Origin: Ascidia mentula
Taxonomy: Eukaryota; Chordata; Ascidiacea; Phlebobranchia; Ascidiidae
Direction of reading: 5' to 3'
Assembly (NCBI GenBank): GCA_947561715.1
Contig: OX387199.1
Location: 13,025,001 to 13,089,000, forward strand
Length of the DNA: 64,000 nt
Positions within the stretch are counted from its first letter, which is position 1. Every line of letters starts with the position of its first letter. Under the pieces are notes generated by a model. It was not told the DNA's origin and did no database searches. It worked only from the letters and a program-made list of their open reading frames with translations. The position numbers and the translations under genes are program-made. This document shows positions 48,053 to 60,300 of this stretch, in pieces.

Positions 48053-48112
48053 GAGCTGCCGACAGGTGTACACACTGTTTCCACCTGTAAGGTCTCATCA
48101 GTGCAGCTGGTG
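48053..48112 (-). ncRNA. Hammerhead ribozyme (type I layout)
   Basis: Minus strand: stem I AGCTGC (5') pairs with GCAGCT (3'). CTGATGA box (48095-48101). Stem II ACCT-TAC-AGGT. GAAAC box (48077-48081). Short stem III CAG...CTG. GTC cleavage triplet at 48061-48063. All conserved boxes are present. One weak point is a G-G mismatch at the base of stem II (normally G-C). Likely a self-cleaving motif of a Penelope-like element or retrozyme. Confidence 0.6.
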
Positions 48113-48200
48113 ACTAGATGGTACAATTTCCATCCGATGGGAGTCGAACCGACAGCTACATTCCCCGTTTCTCGATTTGAAAGACCGCCACGCTTGCAAA
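48053..48200 (-). mobile_element. Ribozyme-bearing SINE/retrozyme-like repeat
   Basis: Upstream of the ribozyme on the minus strand, GGTTCGACTCCCATC (about 48132-48146) matches the Pol III B-box consensus, and TGGCGGTCTTTC about 50 bp before it could be a decayed A box. A tRNA-like promoter next to a hammerhead suggests a small non-autonomous retroelement. Ends not defined. Confidence 0.4.
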
Positions 48201-48759
48201 CTTTTTGCTTTTAAATGCAAAAAACGTTTATAATCTCTTGTTTCAGCCATTCGATGCATCTTAGAAACCGGAATTGAAAATCCTTTCCATTATACTCTCC
48301 TGGGCATCCTCGTTTATTATTGCTTTTATTCTACTCACAACTCAACTTCAACATATATTTGAAAGCAAAGCTTGGATGAATGAGAATCCGTTTTTTGGCA
48401 ATGTTGCAGTCGACTATTCTAGTAAGATATTGTCCTAGTAATATATTGTTGGTGGTCAAATCAGTTTCGAATGACACTGGAGCGTTGCGTATGCAGGCAT
48501 GGGTCGATTTGTAACTTTCCGACACAACTTCACAAGCAACGATTCCCAAGTACTCAACACTGCCTTCATGCGAGTGAATGATGCTAATTCCTTAGATATT
48601 TTTGAGGATTACAATTACACAGAACTATTTGACATTTCTGTATATTTGGCCACAGATCACATTCCCAATCACACGTGAAGGCTTAAAAATATTCTTAAAA
48701 AATATTTTTATGTGTAGATATTACAGCAGCAGTGTTTGCATAAACAAACTGTAAGTAAC

Positions 48760-49215
48760 AACCAAAGATAAGGCATTGGGATATTCAATCGCTCTCAACT
48801 TTTTGGTCATCATGTTTGTGGCAATCGCCTAAATTTGGATTTTCAAGAAGTCAACTGCCAGTGCCAGGCTTGTGAGGAGAGACCTAGAAATAAAAGGGCG
48901 GAAATACAAAACAAACGTAAGAGCAGTCGTAATTGTAAACATATTGTATTGTTAATGCTGTTTGTTTCGGCAGAAATGCAAAATAAAATCCTCCGACTGA
49001 TAATTACCGATTTTCTCTGCTGGGTTCCAATTTCCTGGGTTCCAATTTCCTCCAGTGATGTACCTGTGTCATCAATCATCCTGCTTCCCATCAACAGCTC
49101 TCGTAATCCCCTAATCTACTCCAAAGCCCCGAAAGTAGTTCATAATACAGTCCGGGATGGCCTACGTGCAGTTTTAAGACGTCAACGACAGGAAGAGCAA
49201 CAGGAAAATGTGTGA
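48760..49215 (+). pseudogene. Relaxin-receptor/GRL101-like GPCR fragment, TM5-TM7
   Basis: A TM5-like GYSIALNFLVIMFVAIA is followed by an in-frame TAA and a basic loop (FKKSTASARLVRRDLEIKG). Then, in the frame of 48835-49215, TM6 ITDFLCWVPIS and TM7 LLPINSSRNPLIYS appear, with the class A NPxxY motif as NPLIY, and a cytoplasmic tail ending QEEQQENV. The DFLCWVPI/LPINSxxNP pairing is typical of LGR/relaxin-family and GRL101 receptors. A stop, a frame change and missing TM1-4 indicate a dead gene. The stop codon abuts the foldback element. Confidence 0.55.
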
Positions 49216-50720
49216 GTAGTATAGTAATTTTGATCACAGGAGTCATAAATCCGTTTGAGTGAGCCATCATGATGAGCGTTCCTTAGTGATGAAGCTAAGT
49301 TCCTTAGTGACGTGCTAAGTTAAGGCCTACACTGCTCACAGAGCAGCCGAGTGCTTGAGCTGGGTCGCCGTAAGTTCAAGAAAGCGCTCCAATTTATGAC
49401 CTCTCGCTGCGTGTGATTGGGAATGTGATCTGTGGCCGGTCATAAACATGTGAGTGATCGACGTCCAAGTGAATTCCATGCTGTGAATTCCAGCTGGACG
49501 ATCAGTTTATAACGATGAAAGTTAAAGCCGACTCTGTTAAACGATAACATACCAAAAAATTACAATCACTTTTCAAGGATGATATTTATGTCTCAGTTAC
49601 ACTGAGAATGACGTGCTGATACCTTTGACCGATTGCTTTGCTAATCTCGACACAGTGCAGAACGATGCTATGAAAGGGAGATTTGTTAATTGTTCTGTTT
49701 TCTCTAATCTGGAGCGGGCGTAGGCACGGGTGTTTGTTTCTTCGACTCGGATGGGAGCATTTTATGCACCTTTTCAGGCTTCTGATTGGTTTATTTCCAC
49801 CCTAAGCACCGCACAATGCGTTTGGAACCGGTCATTGGTGTACGGGAGATCGGTGATAAAGTCCGAGCTGCTACCTCGGAGCGGCGTATCGCTGATATAG
49901 GTTTTATCGCATTAAAAAGTGTTTGACTGGTAAAAAAATGTGGGATATTATTTCATTAAATAATGAAAAGAAAATTCCGAGCGAAACGAGGGTAGTTGAA
50001 AAATGGTGCTTGCGTTCTAATTAGCATCACAGCGACATGCAAACCCAACTTGATATTACAAATGGACGTTCAACGAAGAGTGCACGCTGCGTATTATTTA
50101 ACGATAGAAGTCAGAGCACACGCTGTGTTAGTCTTGACGCGGCGCTGTGGGAAAATTGTTAGTTGTTCTTTTCTGTCTAATCCAGAGCGGGGATGGGCAC
50201 TTGGCGGCTGTTTTTCTTCGATACGGCTGGGAGATTTTCACGCAGCTTTTCAAACTGTTGATTGGTTTATGGGTTTATTGTGAAAGCACGCGCTGTTGTA
50301 TTTATGTTTATTTGGTCAGCCGAAGCACCGCATAATGCGTTTCGAGCTGGACTATCAGTTTCGTAAAAGAACCAGTGAAAAAGAGAGTAGGGGAAGCGTT
50401 ATATGCCGCCTTGTGATAATACAACGAAAGAACAACCACCAGCGAAAAAAGGGTAGTTGCAAAAATAAGCTCGCAGCAAGCAAGTAGAGGGTAGCTGCAT
50501 AGCGTGATGAACACGCAGCGAGAGGTCATAAATTGGAGCGCTTACTTGAACTTACGGCGACCCAGCACAAGCACTCGGCTGCTCTGTGAGCAGTGTAGGC
50601 CTTAACTTAGCACGTCACTGAGGAACTTAGCTTCATCACTAAGGAACGCTCATCATGATGGCTCACTCAAACGGATTTATGACTCCTGCGACCAAAATTA
50701 CTTGCTATACTACTTGTGTG
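49214..50720. mobile_element. Foldback/MITE-like element with ~200-bp inverted arms
   Basis: The left arm about 49214-49420 and right arm about 50500-50720 are inverted copies (GTAGTATAG, CAGGAGTCATAAATCCGT, CTTACGGCGACCC are shared), roughly 90% alike. Inside there is also a diverged direct repeat (about 49685-49830 versus 50150-50350, both with CACCGCA.AATGCGTTT). No transposase. Non-autonomous DNA element. Confidence 0.7.
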
Positions 50721-51386
50721 GTTGTGGTTGCTAACCGAGAAAAACTGGTTGAAGCAGAAATCACTTTGTAAATAAACCTTGCATGGAATATATGTGGAAT
50801 ATATAAAGTAGTTTTTCTTAGGATCGTATTTTAGAGAACTACTCTTGTTTTTGACGTACCTTCCATATGTAGAATTTTATTTAATTTGTGATGGCAAAGT
50901 AATTCGAACACAAAGTTCATGTATCAAATAAGATTTTTATTTGCAAAAATCTCACAAGTATGACAAAGAAACATCTTTGACGCCAGATCTAAGCTGTCGA
51001 AACTAAAGAATAAAAATACGTAAAATTTGTTTGGTGAACTCTGTTTTATTGTTTCCTTACCTCTATTATTTATCAGTCATCATTTTATGCACCATGGTAT
51101 GAGTCATGCGATGAGTTTGTCGGACTCGTCGTCCACGTCGCACGTCATCCACACGTGGACACTTTTATCCTGTGTGAGTGTTAGAACGCTTGACATCAAA
51201 ATACGGTGTTTCCTCATGCTTCCAGTGACTTCCCCACTTTATTTCGTCTCAGGATTAAAATTTACTTGCACATGTGACGTTATGATGTTAGAAACATCCC
51301 ACACAATCAACTCGAAGAATATTAACTGCCGAGGAAAATATATTCAAATTTTACCAAAATTCACAAAAAATTTCTAAAACACCTCC
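50721..51386. other. Intergenic, nothing recognised
   Basis: AT-rich. The open frame at 51027-51377 has no family resemblance. Confidence 0.4.
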
Positions 51387-52480
51387 TTAAAACCCCCTCT
51401 CACACGCCTTGTACATAAACCTCGTCCTTTGTATTTTGTGAATTATCTTGGTCGCATAAGTGCAGATTATTGTTGCCAAGATAATACAAATTGTTGGCAA
51501 TGCCAAATTCTCTGCAGTTATAATTTCATCACTTTGCCATAGTGTCGCTTTCAAAAACCTTTCTTTGACGTCGTATAAAATATTTGTTGTTAGATCAATA
51601 TTATTCCCAACAACCATTGTTACTGTCCGGCACTAAATTGAAGTTATCAATAAAACAGTGTTGAGAGGGTAAAGGTTGGTTTATTCTTGATGGTGCAGGA
51701 GCGGAAAATTGGTACAGAAACATGAAGTTGGTTGCACCTGGAATGACGACGATCGTTGAGAAGTGAAATCGAATTATAATAATGTCACGTCTTCCATTCA
51801 ATTATAATTACAGTCGGACTTTAAATCACCTAATTACAATAATAATTGTGACTCCTAATTATAGCCCAATGTCAACCATGTGAATATGACGTCAGCCAAT
51901 ACATAGCACTGGTCATGTCCAGTTCCAGGAGATTGAGCTAAATTTCTGTCAATCGACTTGTTTTGTCGGACCACTTGTATCCGGCCTACATGTTTCTTTA
52001 ATATGTTTCGCAACGACACAATGAGACGCGGTCGGCCAGTTAAAGTTGAATGACTAACTGATCAATCACTCTTAAGTGTAACATATACGCGTTTGATGAT
52101 GTTGCTCTGTTTTAAAATATTTTAATTATTCTACAACTTCAGATGCAAAGATCGCAATGCGTCGTGGCGTTGATTCCGTTGATAAACAATGCCAAAAAAA
52201 TTCCATTATTTTTATGACATCACGTCAGTCGTGACATCACTGTTTCGGGGTGACTCGTCGATTGATAAATTTTTTATTACGTGAAGATCATCGTGAAACG
52301 TTGCTCGTTATTTGAATTCGGAACATCTTCCGATGTTGCAATGCCAGTGAAAATTCTGTCCCAGCCCTTGTAGAGAAAGTAAAAGTTTTCTGTTGTGTCA
52401 TATCTCGTATAAGGTTTCGGAACGCTGCTGCCATCGTCTTTGTCCCTGTTTTGGAATATCACTTTAATCTTTGAATTCCT
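51387..52480 (-). mobile_element. Second parvovirus-like capsid fossil, partial
   Basis: The stretch 51800-51905 is a diverged copy of 46217-46312 (shared CTAATTA.AGCCCAAT and GGCGTCAGTC/GACGTCAGCC phrases). Neighbouring minus-strand frames look capsid-like. Fragmented in several places and older or more decayed than the first copy. Confidence 0.4.
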
Positions 52481-53249
52481 AACTTGTGTAAAAAGAGAAT
52501 ATGATTTTATATGTAATTAATTAATTTAATGTTAGCACGAAACATACAAATTATTCCTTTAAGGGGCAAAGTAGTATGTAGTTGACAGAGTAATCAATCA
52601 AATCATGTTTATTTTGCGAAAAAGCAGCTACGCAAAGAACAATATACAAGGAAATGAAATGGGATGGGCACCGATAAAACCATAAAGGTTATCAAGTCAG
52701 GCGCCCATGTGAAGGTGATTTCCTCACGGAGAATCACCGTCTCTCGTAGGATCGCAGTCAGTTGCACTGGGAGGTGACGGGTTGCGACAAGCTGCATGTG
52801 ACGAAAAGGTGGTCACCCAGCCGTACAGGCCAAAGCAAAACCCATCCAAACGCAAACGCCAACTCGGTTCTCAGAATGTTTCCTTTGATCCACATCGACA
52901 GACCTTAACGTCCCGAGGACAGTTTAAACGTGGTGGTTTTGGTTGGAGATGGTTGGGATCGTATGGAGGTTGCGCTTGTTAAATCATCGTAGGTCTTGCT
53001 GATGATCAATCGCACGTTGTGATGTTGGTGTGCAGCGCTCCTAGGTCTGAAACAACAACGGACCCTACGGCAGTAAATTGTTCATTTAGGCGTAGAGTGG
53101 ACAGTGGAGTATAAATAAAAACATAAGAAAACACCAGAAAATAAAGGACAGGAAAAACGCAATAAACGACAAGAAGACTACGACGAAAAAGGGAAAAACA
53201 GACTGCTAACAGGGTGGATGAAGATGTGAAAGATAGGCGGATTTTTTTT

Positions 53250-53900
53250 AAATGATGGACGGAAGAGCGATCTAATGGAAGGGTTTATTTCCTCCCATAT
53301 CTACAAGCCCTTATATTTTAGCATACGTAAGCCGAAGGTGGTGTTAACCCTTGTGTGAAATAGGTTCTTTTTCGATGCATTTCTTGTGAAATGATCGTGT
53401 CTGCTAACGAAAATAAGGAGTTGTAGGAGGCAGGTAGATTGCCGGTATGGAAATCGTGCATTGCTTTGGCCAGTTCGAGTTTGTAAATGTCTCTAATTTT
53501 TATGACATCTAATTTCTTATATAATGGCGTGACGTTCCTATGAAAGGAACTAAAGGTTATGGAACGGAGTATGTTATTATGAATAGTGTTGAGTTTTTTC
53601 AGTGAGAATGCCGATCCTCCACCTCAAGCACCAATAGCGTACTGAAACATTTCTCAATGTTTTAACGTTAAGATAATTTCGCTACTGAAAAAAAGTGCCG
53701 CATGCTTGTGACAATTTCTTTTTCAAATAATGAATGTGAGTTGTCCAGGTTAGTTTATCATCAATGTATACACCGAGGTACTTTATATTATCTGATCGCA
53801 AAAGTTTTTCATTTCCGATGGTGAACGGGGAGACTTGACTGAGATTCTCTTTCTGATTGGGAGACAGGAAAGAGTACTCTCTTGATCCCGGCTATAGCGG
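53250..53900 (-). pseudogene. LINE reverse-transcriptase C-terminal fragment
   Basis: Minus strand: IKYLGVYIDDKLTWTTHI then YLKKKLSQACG and further on LYKKLDVIKIRDIYKLELAK, the usual sequence after the YxDD region of jockey/CR1-type non-LTR RTs. Stops interrupt it. It is unrelated in sequence to the histone-array LINEs. 52600-53000 may be its 3' UTR. Confidence 0.6.
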
Positions 53901-53964
53901 GTTTATTCGCTCAGCTCTAACAGAATTTGTGTAAAAGCTTGCTCTGATTGATTCAAATGTTTTA

Positions 53965-54530
53965 AAGACAATGCGTGGCAAAGCGCCAGCGACTGCGAAA
54001 CCTGTGGAGCATGTTTAATCGGAACTGGATCGTGAAATGCATGATATCATTAATTACGCAAGGCTGGCCGAGGAAAAGCTGAAGTTGTACAGGCAAGCCC
54101 CGCAGCGCTATCGGTTCCTTAGCGAGGAGCAGGCGAATAAACTTATGGAGATGACTATCGTCGAATCGATTTTTTGACGTCGAGCGAACTTGTTTTGAAG
54201 GGTTAAAGTGTCGCCAATAGTAATATCTACGATTCGATCTACGATACATGGAGTGTGCAAAAAAAAACCCTGAATAATGCGAACTCGCCCAAGACACTTT
54301 TGGCCAAAAGTCTGCGCCGGCGCCGTCCACATCACACATTCCGTTTCGGAGCGTTGTTCGTGAGTCCTTGTCGCGATGGCGAAGATATTTAAGCCGAGTT
54401 TATACTACGACCCCGGGCATCCCGGCAGTCTTGGTGGTGGTGTGAACCGTTTGCGGACTGCTGGGCGCAAGTCATACAACGACGAAATGATGGCTGGGCA
54501 ATCAAGATACATACACGTTGCATAACATTT
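53965..54530 (+). mobile_element. Polinton-like fossil scraps
   Basis: Two short plus-strand matches: LDREMHDIINYARLAEEKLK, like a recurrent ORF of Polinton/adintovirus elements, and KPSLYYDPGHPGSLGG, like the N-terminal region of Polinton-type integrases. Small, broken and old. Confidence 0.35.
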
Positions 54531-57349
54531 TTATCGACATCGGAGGTTAGCATCGTCAAACGAGCGAGGCCAATTCTCCTCTCCTAACTAAGTGACATCA
54601 CATACGCCACAAAATATGTGTATAGCAGCGATGGACTCTCCCATTACTGTGGTAACAGCTGCCCCCCTGAAACACGTCAGCGAAGTTACTTACTCGTCGC
54701 AACAAAAAAAAACGCAATCTGTTACAAACGAATAATACATACGCGTGCAATGCATATCTTTGACAAATTTCTTACAAATGCAACAGGAAAATTCTACTGT
54801 ATGTTTGAAAAAAATATGGTCAAATCATATGCTTAAGACTTGTATCATGACTATAACAAAAACAATTTGAATGAAATTATTATTCACATGAAGCGTCAAG
54901 AGCTATCAAAGCCTGAAAATATTTTACCCACACACTACGATGACACTGAATCGACTTGTTCGTTGCCACGTAAAACCGTAACAATAAAATAATAATGTAT
55001 GGCGCTGCGGTTGGGGCAAACACCCTTTCCATCAACAAGAGTCGTACAATGGCGCACCGCGACCACGCTCGTAGGCAACGCTACTGCCAGACAAAAAGTG
55101 ATACGACAGAATAACTGTGTTGCATAATCAGCTAATTTGGTCGGTTTTCCTCGGCGGTCTTTGCCAGCCTCAAAATTCAATTACTTATATCTTTTGCTGT
55201 GAGTGCATGGAGAAAACGACAATGCTTAATTGTCCCTAGCTACTGAGGCACCCACGGTCTCCGAGGTACGACAGCATCCAGTCGCCGATTCCCATAACCT
55301 CGGCCCCGTTCATGGAAGAAAAAGAAGAGCCCCCCCCCCCCCCCCCCCCGCTGATGAGGACACCCACCGTTGCCAATGCAACCTATCGAAAGGGTTCGTG
55401 CGGCCGGTGGACCACTAAAGGCCGCATATCAGTGTTAAATCCCAAAAATCTAGTTTTGAAGGCTATCACCATTAATACCCATACTGAGTGATTTGCTTTT
55501 TTGCCAACAACAATTCCTGTGGTCAGTGTTACGAATTTTCTTTCCTTCACGTCACCTTTCACTTTTGTTAGTTATTGTATGTATTTCATTGTTTTCACCT
55601 TTCTTGCTGGCACCTTGTAATTTCACTGTTTTCTTTCGTCGTTACCACTTATTTATTATATTGTTTTAAGCACGTATATCGCTTTTTGTCTCTCACTTCA
55701 CTTTCACCACACTATTTTATTACTTTCGTCTCCCCTCGCCTATCATTTTACGCTCCGCTTATGCCCCGGATGTGCCGCGTGTCGAGAAGGCGCATCCTGA
55801 TTGGTTGGTGATTGTGTTGTAGCGAAGGATTTCCCTAAATCTAGCGAGTCTTCTTCTGGGCGTCGTGTAGTGAGCATCTCTTTTACAGTGTTGTGGATTA
55901 TTGAGATCTTGGCCAGTGGCATTTTGTACTGTTTTTATTCGTTTTATTGTTGAACACGACGTCCAATAAGTTAAATCAGCCTGGGTTACTTTGGCTTTGT
56001 GGTCAGCCGTTATTGCAGGGTTCTGGGCAGTATCAGAATTGAGGAGGCAGTTTTGTGCAAAGTACCGAATTAGGTAGAAGGGTTAATTGGGGGATAACAT
56101 CGCCACCCAAAAACATCTAACCGCTTAATTGCAAAGCTGCCGAAATAATTCCGTAACATCAGTGACCCATGAAGATCTACTGGTACTATTCATAGAGAAA
56201 AAAAATTGATTGCAGCTGCATCCACCAAAACACACCAAGGATCTGAGGAGCCTCCAGGAGGATCTTTTGTCCAAAAGGATAGCAAAAACAGTCCCAGGGG
56301 GAAACCAAAGCAACTTTCCTGTGACAATTTTTTTGCCATTCACGCTGAAAATCGCCCTGGCTACACCACGTGACTTCTTGCTCATTCAACTAGAAAATTG
56401 ACCCCAATGCATCACCGGTTGCCTTGTGACGAAACTGAGACTCTCTATGACAGGGGACAAGACGTACATTCCCCGCGGGCAAAACTATTTCAATAGAATT
56501 ACTGATATGCGGTCTAAAGCCTCGTACAAAAAGCACACGCTGTCCCAAAGGAAACTGCAACAGACTCCTCATCCGATGCACATGTGAACCATACCACGCG
56601 ACGGCGGATGCCGACACATGTAAATGCGGCATACGTATACCGCAAGACTCCAATACGCAATCTAGCGCCACTGTGAAATTGTCGCGTAAGCTCAACTTTT
56701 GTGACTGAATGTATACAGCACCTTTTCTTTCGACACTTGTTGCTTTTCAATTCGTGGTCGCGCTAATATGTTCGCCCTAATAAAATACTCCACGTTAAAT
56801 AAACTAAATGTTACTTGAGGTTTTTTGAGCTACCTAACTTTTACTGGTATCACTTTTTGGACCACAACAAAAGAAAGAGGCAGTTTTACGGATTATGTAA
56901 TAAAAGAAAAATGCATTTCAACAAATTATGGCACGATATATCATTGTTTGTTACATAATAAAAAGTGCAATTATTGGCTGTATAAAACATATACGAGTAT
57001 AGGTCATATGATTCACAACAAATTAAACGTAACACCAACCGCATCACTTGACAGCACACAATTATTGTTGACAAATTGGAACAAGGTCACAGTAAACAAA
57101 ACCATTTGCCTGCAACTCCTTTCTCAACAAAACCTAAAAAGCACTTCCAAAATTAGCTTCGTCACATTTTACTATCGAATTACAAATGATCTCATGATTA
57201 AGAATGCTGCCTTGTACTTAAATGTCATGTATTCTTTCAACTATACATGTGTACCAGGTGATAAAAAATAATTAAACCCAAACCTGTACTATGTTGACAC
57301 ATAGGCAATTAATATTTTGTGATTAAGATTGTAAATTATGTGATGCTGT
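54531..57349. other. Intergenic region before the kinase gene
   Basis: No gene supported. Contains a run of about 20 C at 55329-55349. Several open frames (56125-56385, 56390-56695, 56825-57271) show no family motif. The last lies just past the kinase stop and is probably its 3' UTR in antisense. Confidence 0.4.
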
Positions 57350-60300
57350 TCATAACATATAAAAAATATTAAATTTTTCTCTTCGGAACTTCTGTTTAGG
57401 TTGTGCAATAGCAGAAAATGTATGAGACTATCAAAATACCAACTTTTTTTGCTTCATCCTGGCAAATTCCAACAACAGCTCCACCACTTCCAGGAAACTT
57501 AGCAGATGAGGAATATTTTCTTGCTATTTCAATCATTTCAAGGTTTTGCTTTCCAAGGCATTCAGCACCATATATTCTTTTACGAAGGTCAAAGTTTTGG
57601 TCCATTAAAGATGCAAAAGATTCCCAATCATTTTCAGTTACACAGTTTCTGAAGCAACAACAACATCAAAAATAACAAAATTTGAAAAGAAAAAAATACT
57701 TTGCTTTCACTGTAAGGTCTGCAAATTCCTTAATTGCAGCTTTGACAACTTCATCACCGGCATCAAATCGTTTACGTACATCGCTATGTATTTTGCCTAA
57801 ACAACATATTTCATTTTAAATCTTCATTTCTGTGTATTTAACTATATCAGAACATCAGCATTTCCACTTTGGCATGCCTTTGTGTAACAAACATGCTTTC
57901 TACAACCATGTTCATGGTGAAGTGTATAACATTTATTTTTACAAACAGGATCTGTCATTTTTCAGCAATTCTGAGATGTCCCTTATTCATCAGTAAATGT
58001 GCCGAATCAGTCTTATGTCTCTGAATTGAATTCTTTTGGTTTGGCCTCTTTAAGAAGACTGACTTTGGTATTTAAAATGTACACTAGCTTTCGCGAGTAC
58101 CTCACGCTCCATCAGGTGTAAATAAACACAATGTGATTTACACCTGATAAAGAGTGCCAAAGCAAAAGAATTCAGTTCCCTTATGAATGGTGCTAAAGTT
58201 AATGAATGGTTAAAACAATTCCAGTTTTATTACCCTTGAAAAAAAAAGATTAAATTACAAATAACTTTTGGGAGTATTTTCTGAAGAATATGGAAAATCA
58301 ACCAAATAACTAAAATCTTCTTGCAGTGTTGTTTTCCAAACAATTACATCACTAATTTATATTCCATTTACTTCTACCTGAATCACTTGGATCTGCATTG
58401 TATGCCAACCAAAATTCTGGCAATGAATTACACGGAAGATACTCATAATTGCCATAACCCTGTGCATCCATTAGATTTTTAGAAAAGTCCATGTACACTA
58501 GTCCTTCATATACCTTATATGTAAGAACATTATTTATAGCAAACAAGAGTGAAATTCAAACTGATGATGGCATAAGTTTTTGTCGAAACGTTTTCTTTTA
58601 AACATGACAATGTTAATAACAATATGGGCCAGTCTCTTTATACTCAGAATTATGAGGAAATCTGTGACTTGTGTTCCTAAGAGTGAAATATTCATGGAAA
58701 TAAACTAGACAAGTTAAACATGGCATTTTGCAAGAGTGACATATCTAAAGGGTTACAATGTGAAACCAAAACTAAGTTTGACCAAAAAGGAATGCAATTT
58801 CCCTAAAAAGATGCTACACTTTACAGAAATTTCAGCATTTGGGGTGTATGTAAGAATGGTAAACAAATGATGTTAGTTAAAAACAGTAAAGAACAGATCT
58901 TATTGTTGTTTGAGTCAAAACATATTAAAAAGAATGATCTCTGCTTCTAAAACAGCTTTAATACGCCTAAAAATAAGGACACCCAAGTCAATAAGCAAAT
59001 CACAGAAATGATGACACTTGCATTTTGTAGGACATTGAACTTCAATACAAGGACAAATTTTTAGACATAATTTCATATGGCAATGTTACATATATACAAT
59101 GAAACAAACTAACCATTTTGCAAAAGAAAATGTTTTAAAGAAAATACCTGCACCACTCGATCTTGCAATCCAGCATTGATGTATAACTCATCAGTTTCTA
59201 CACCAAGTATAAACTGTGCTCTTATCGGCTTTGGCATGTCCTGAAAAAGCAATACCAGGATGTAATGAACAAACAAACTGCTTTACGCTTACAACTTTAT
59301 ACAAACACACTCACAGTTTCAGACAAATTAAAGAATCGTAATAAACACTGCAAGGTTGCTGTAACAATCGCACTACTTCCTGCCAATCCAACTTGGCGAG
59401 GTATGTTTGTATCATAGCTTAATGTAAAGTTTTTCTTGCACAAAGCAATGCTGAAAAATAAACATTTAAAGATTCAAAAAAACTAAACAATCATTTAACA
59501 AACCCTTTATCACTGCAATATTGGTAAAACTTTTTGCAGGTTGCTTGTAAAAGACGAAGTCCACCTAGATAACCCTCTTTTTGACTGATTCCATGTAGGT
59601 CAAACAAACTTCCAAAAGTAGTGGGATCATTAAGTGGATGTGGCACTAGTTCCTAACAATTATCAAGGAAATCATGACAGTTTTATTTGTAAGGAACATG
59701 ACTTTTCCAAAAACATTATGTCAATTTTTTAAAAAGCCGATGCCATTTTATAACTAGTTTGTCCTTAATAAAATAAAAGCATTTATTTTTAACAAACCCT
59801 ACCAACTTCTCAGACTCCTGGATGGTCGCACTAGCCCAAAAATTTCCAATTGACATTGAAATAGTTTTGCCACCAAAACCATCACTTGGATTTCCCATTA
59901 GTCCAACTCTACATAAATAAAACACACATTTTCAAAATAAATGAATTTTACTACTGCGAAAGCTTTTACCTGGCATATGTACGACAAGTCATTGGTTTTT
60001 GAGTATGCTCTTGTGTTTGTTTCAGTTTAAAGTAAGTTACCCACTTTTCATAGTCATCCAGTGTCTAATTAATAAAAACCAAAACAGGTCAAGACATGTA
60101 TTATCTGTAACAGTCGGAGATGTTATCATCAAACTTATTCAATTGTAGGCACTTTCAATGTGACATACAACTAAATTTGGTTAACATTATTCTATTGCCA
60201 CATTGATAGTTTGTCCCGATCATACCCTTTTCAACAGGTACTATCTTAAAGGTATCCATGCCAAGCAAATTCAAATGACAGATTTGGCAACAACCCACAA

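Noticed and set aside
54108-54339. Minus-strand frames near 54.1-54.3 kb
   Set aside because: Shadows of plus-strand Polinton-like fossil sequence.
55329-55349. Poly-C run as a functional element
   Set aside because: Simple homopolymer. No supporting context.
56825-57271. 148-residue plus-strand open frame
   Set aside because: AT-rich, no motif or family resemblance, and antisense to the likely 3' UTR of the kinase gene.
58085-58120. Functional hammerhead on the minus strand in intron 13
   Set aside because: The first box reads CTGATGG, not CUGANGA, and stem II pairs poorly. Recorded only as a decayed motif.
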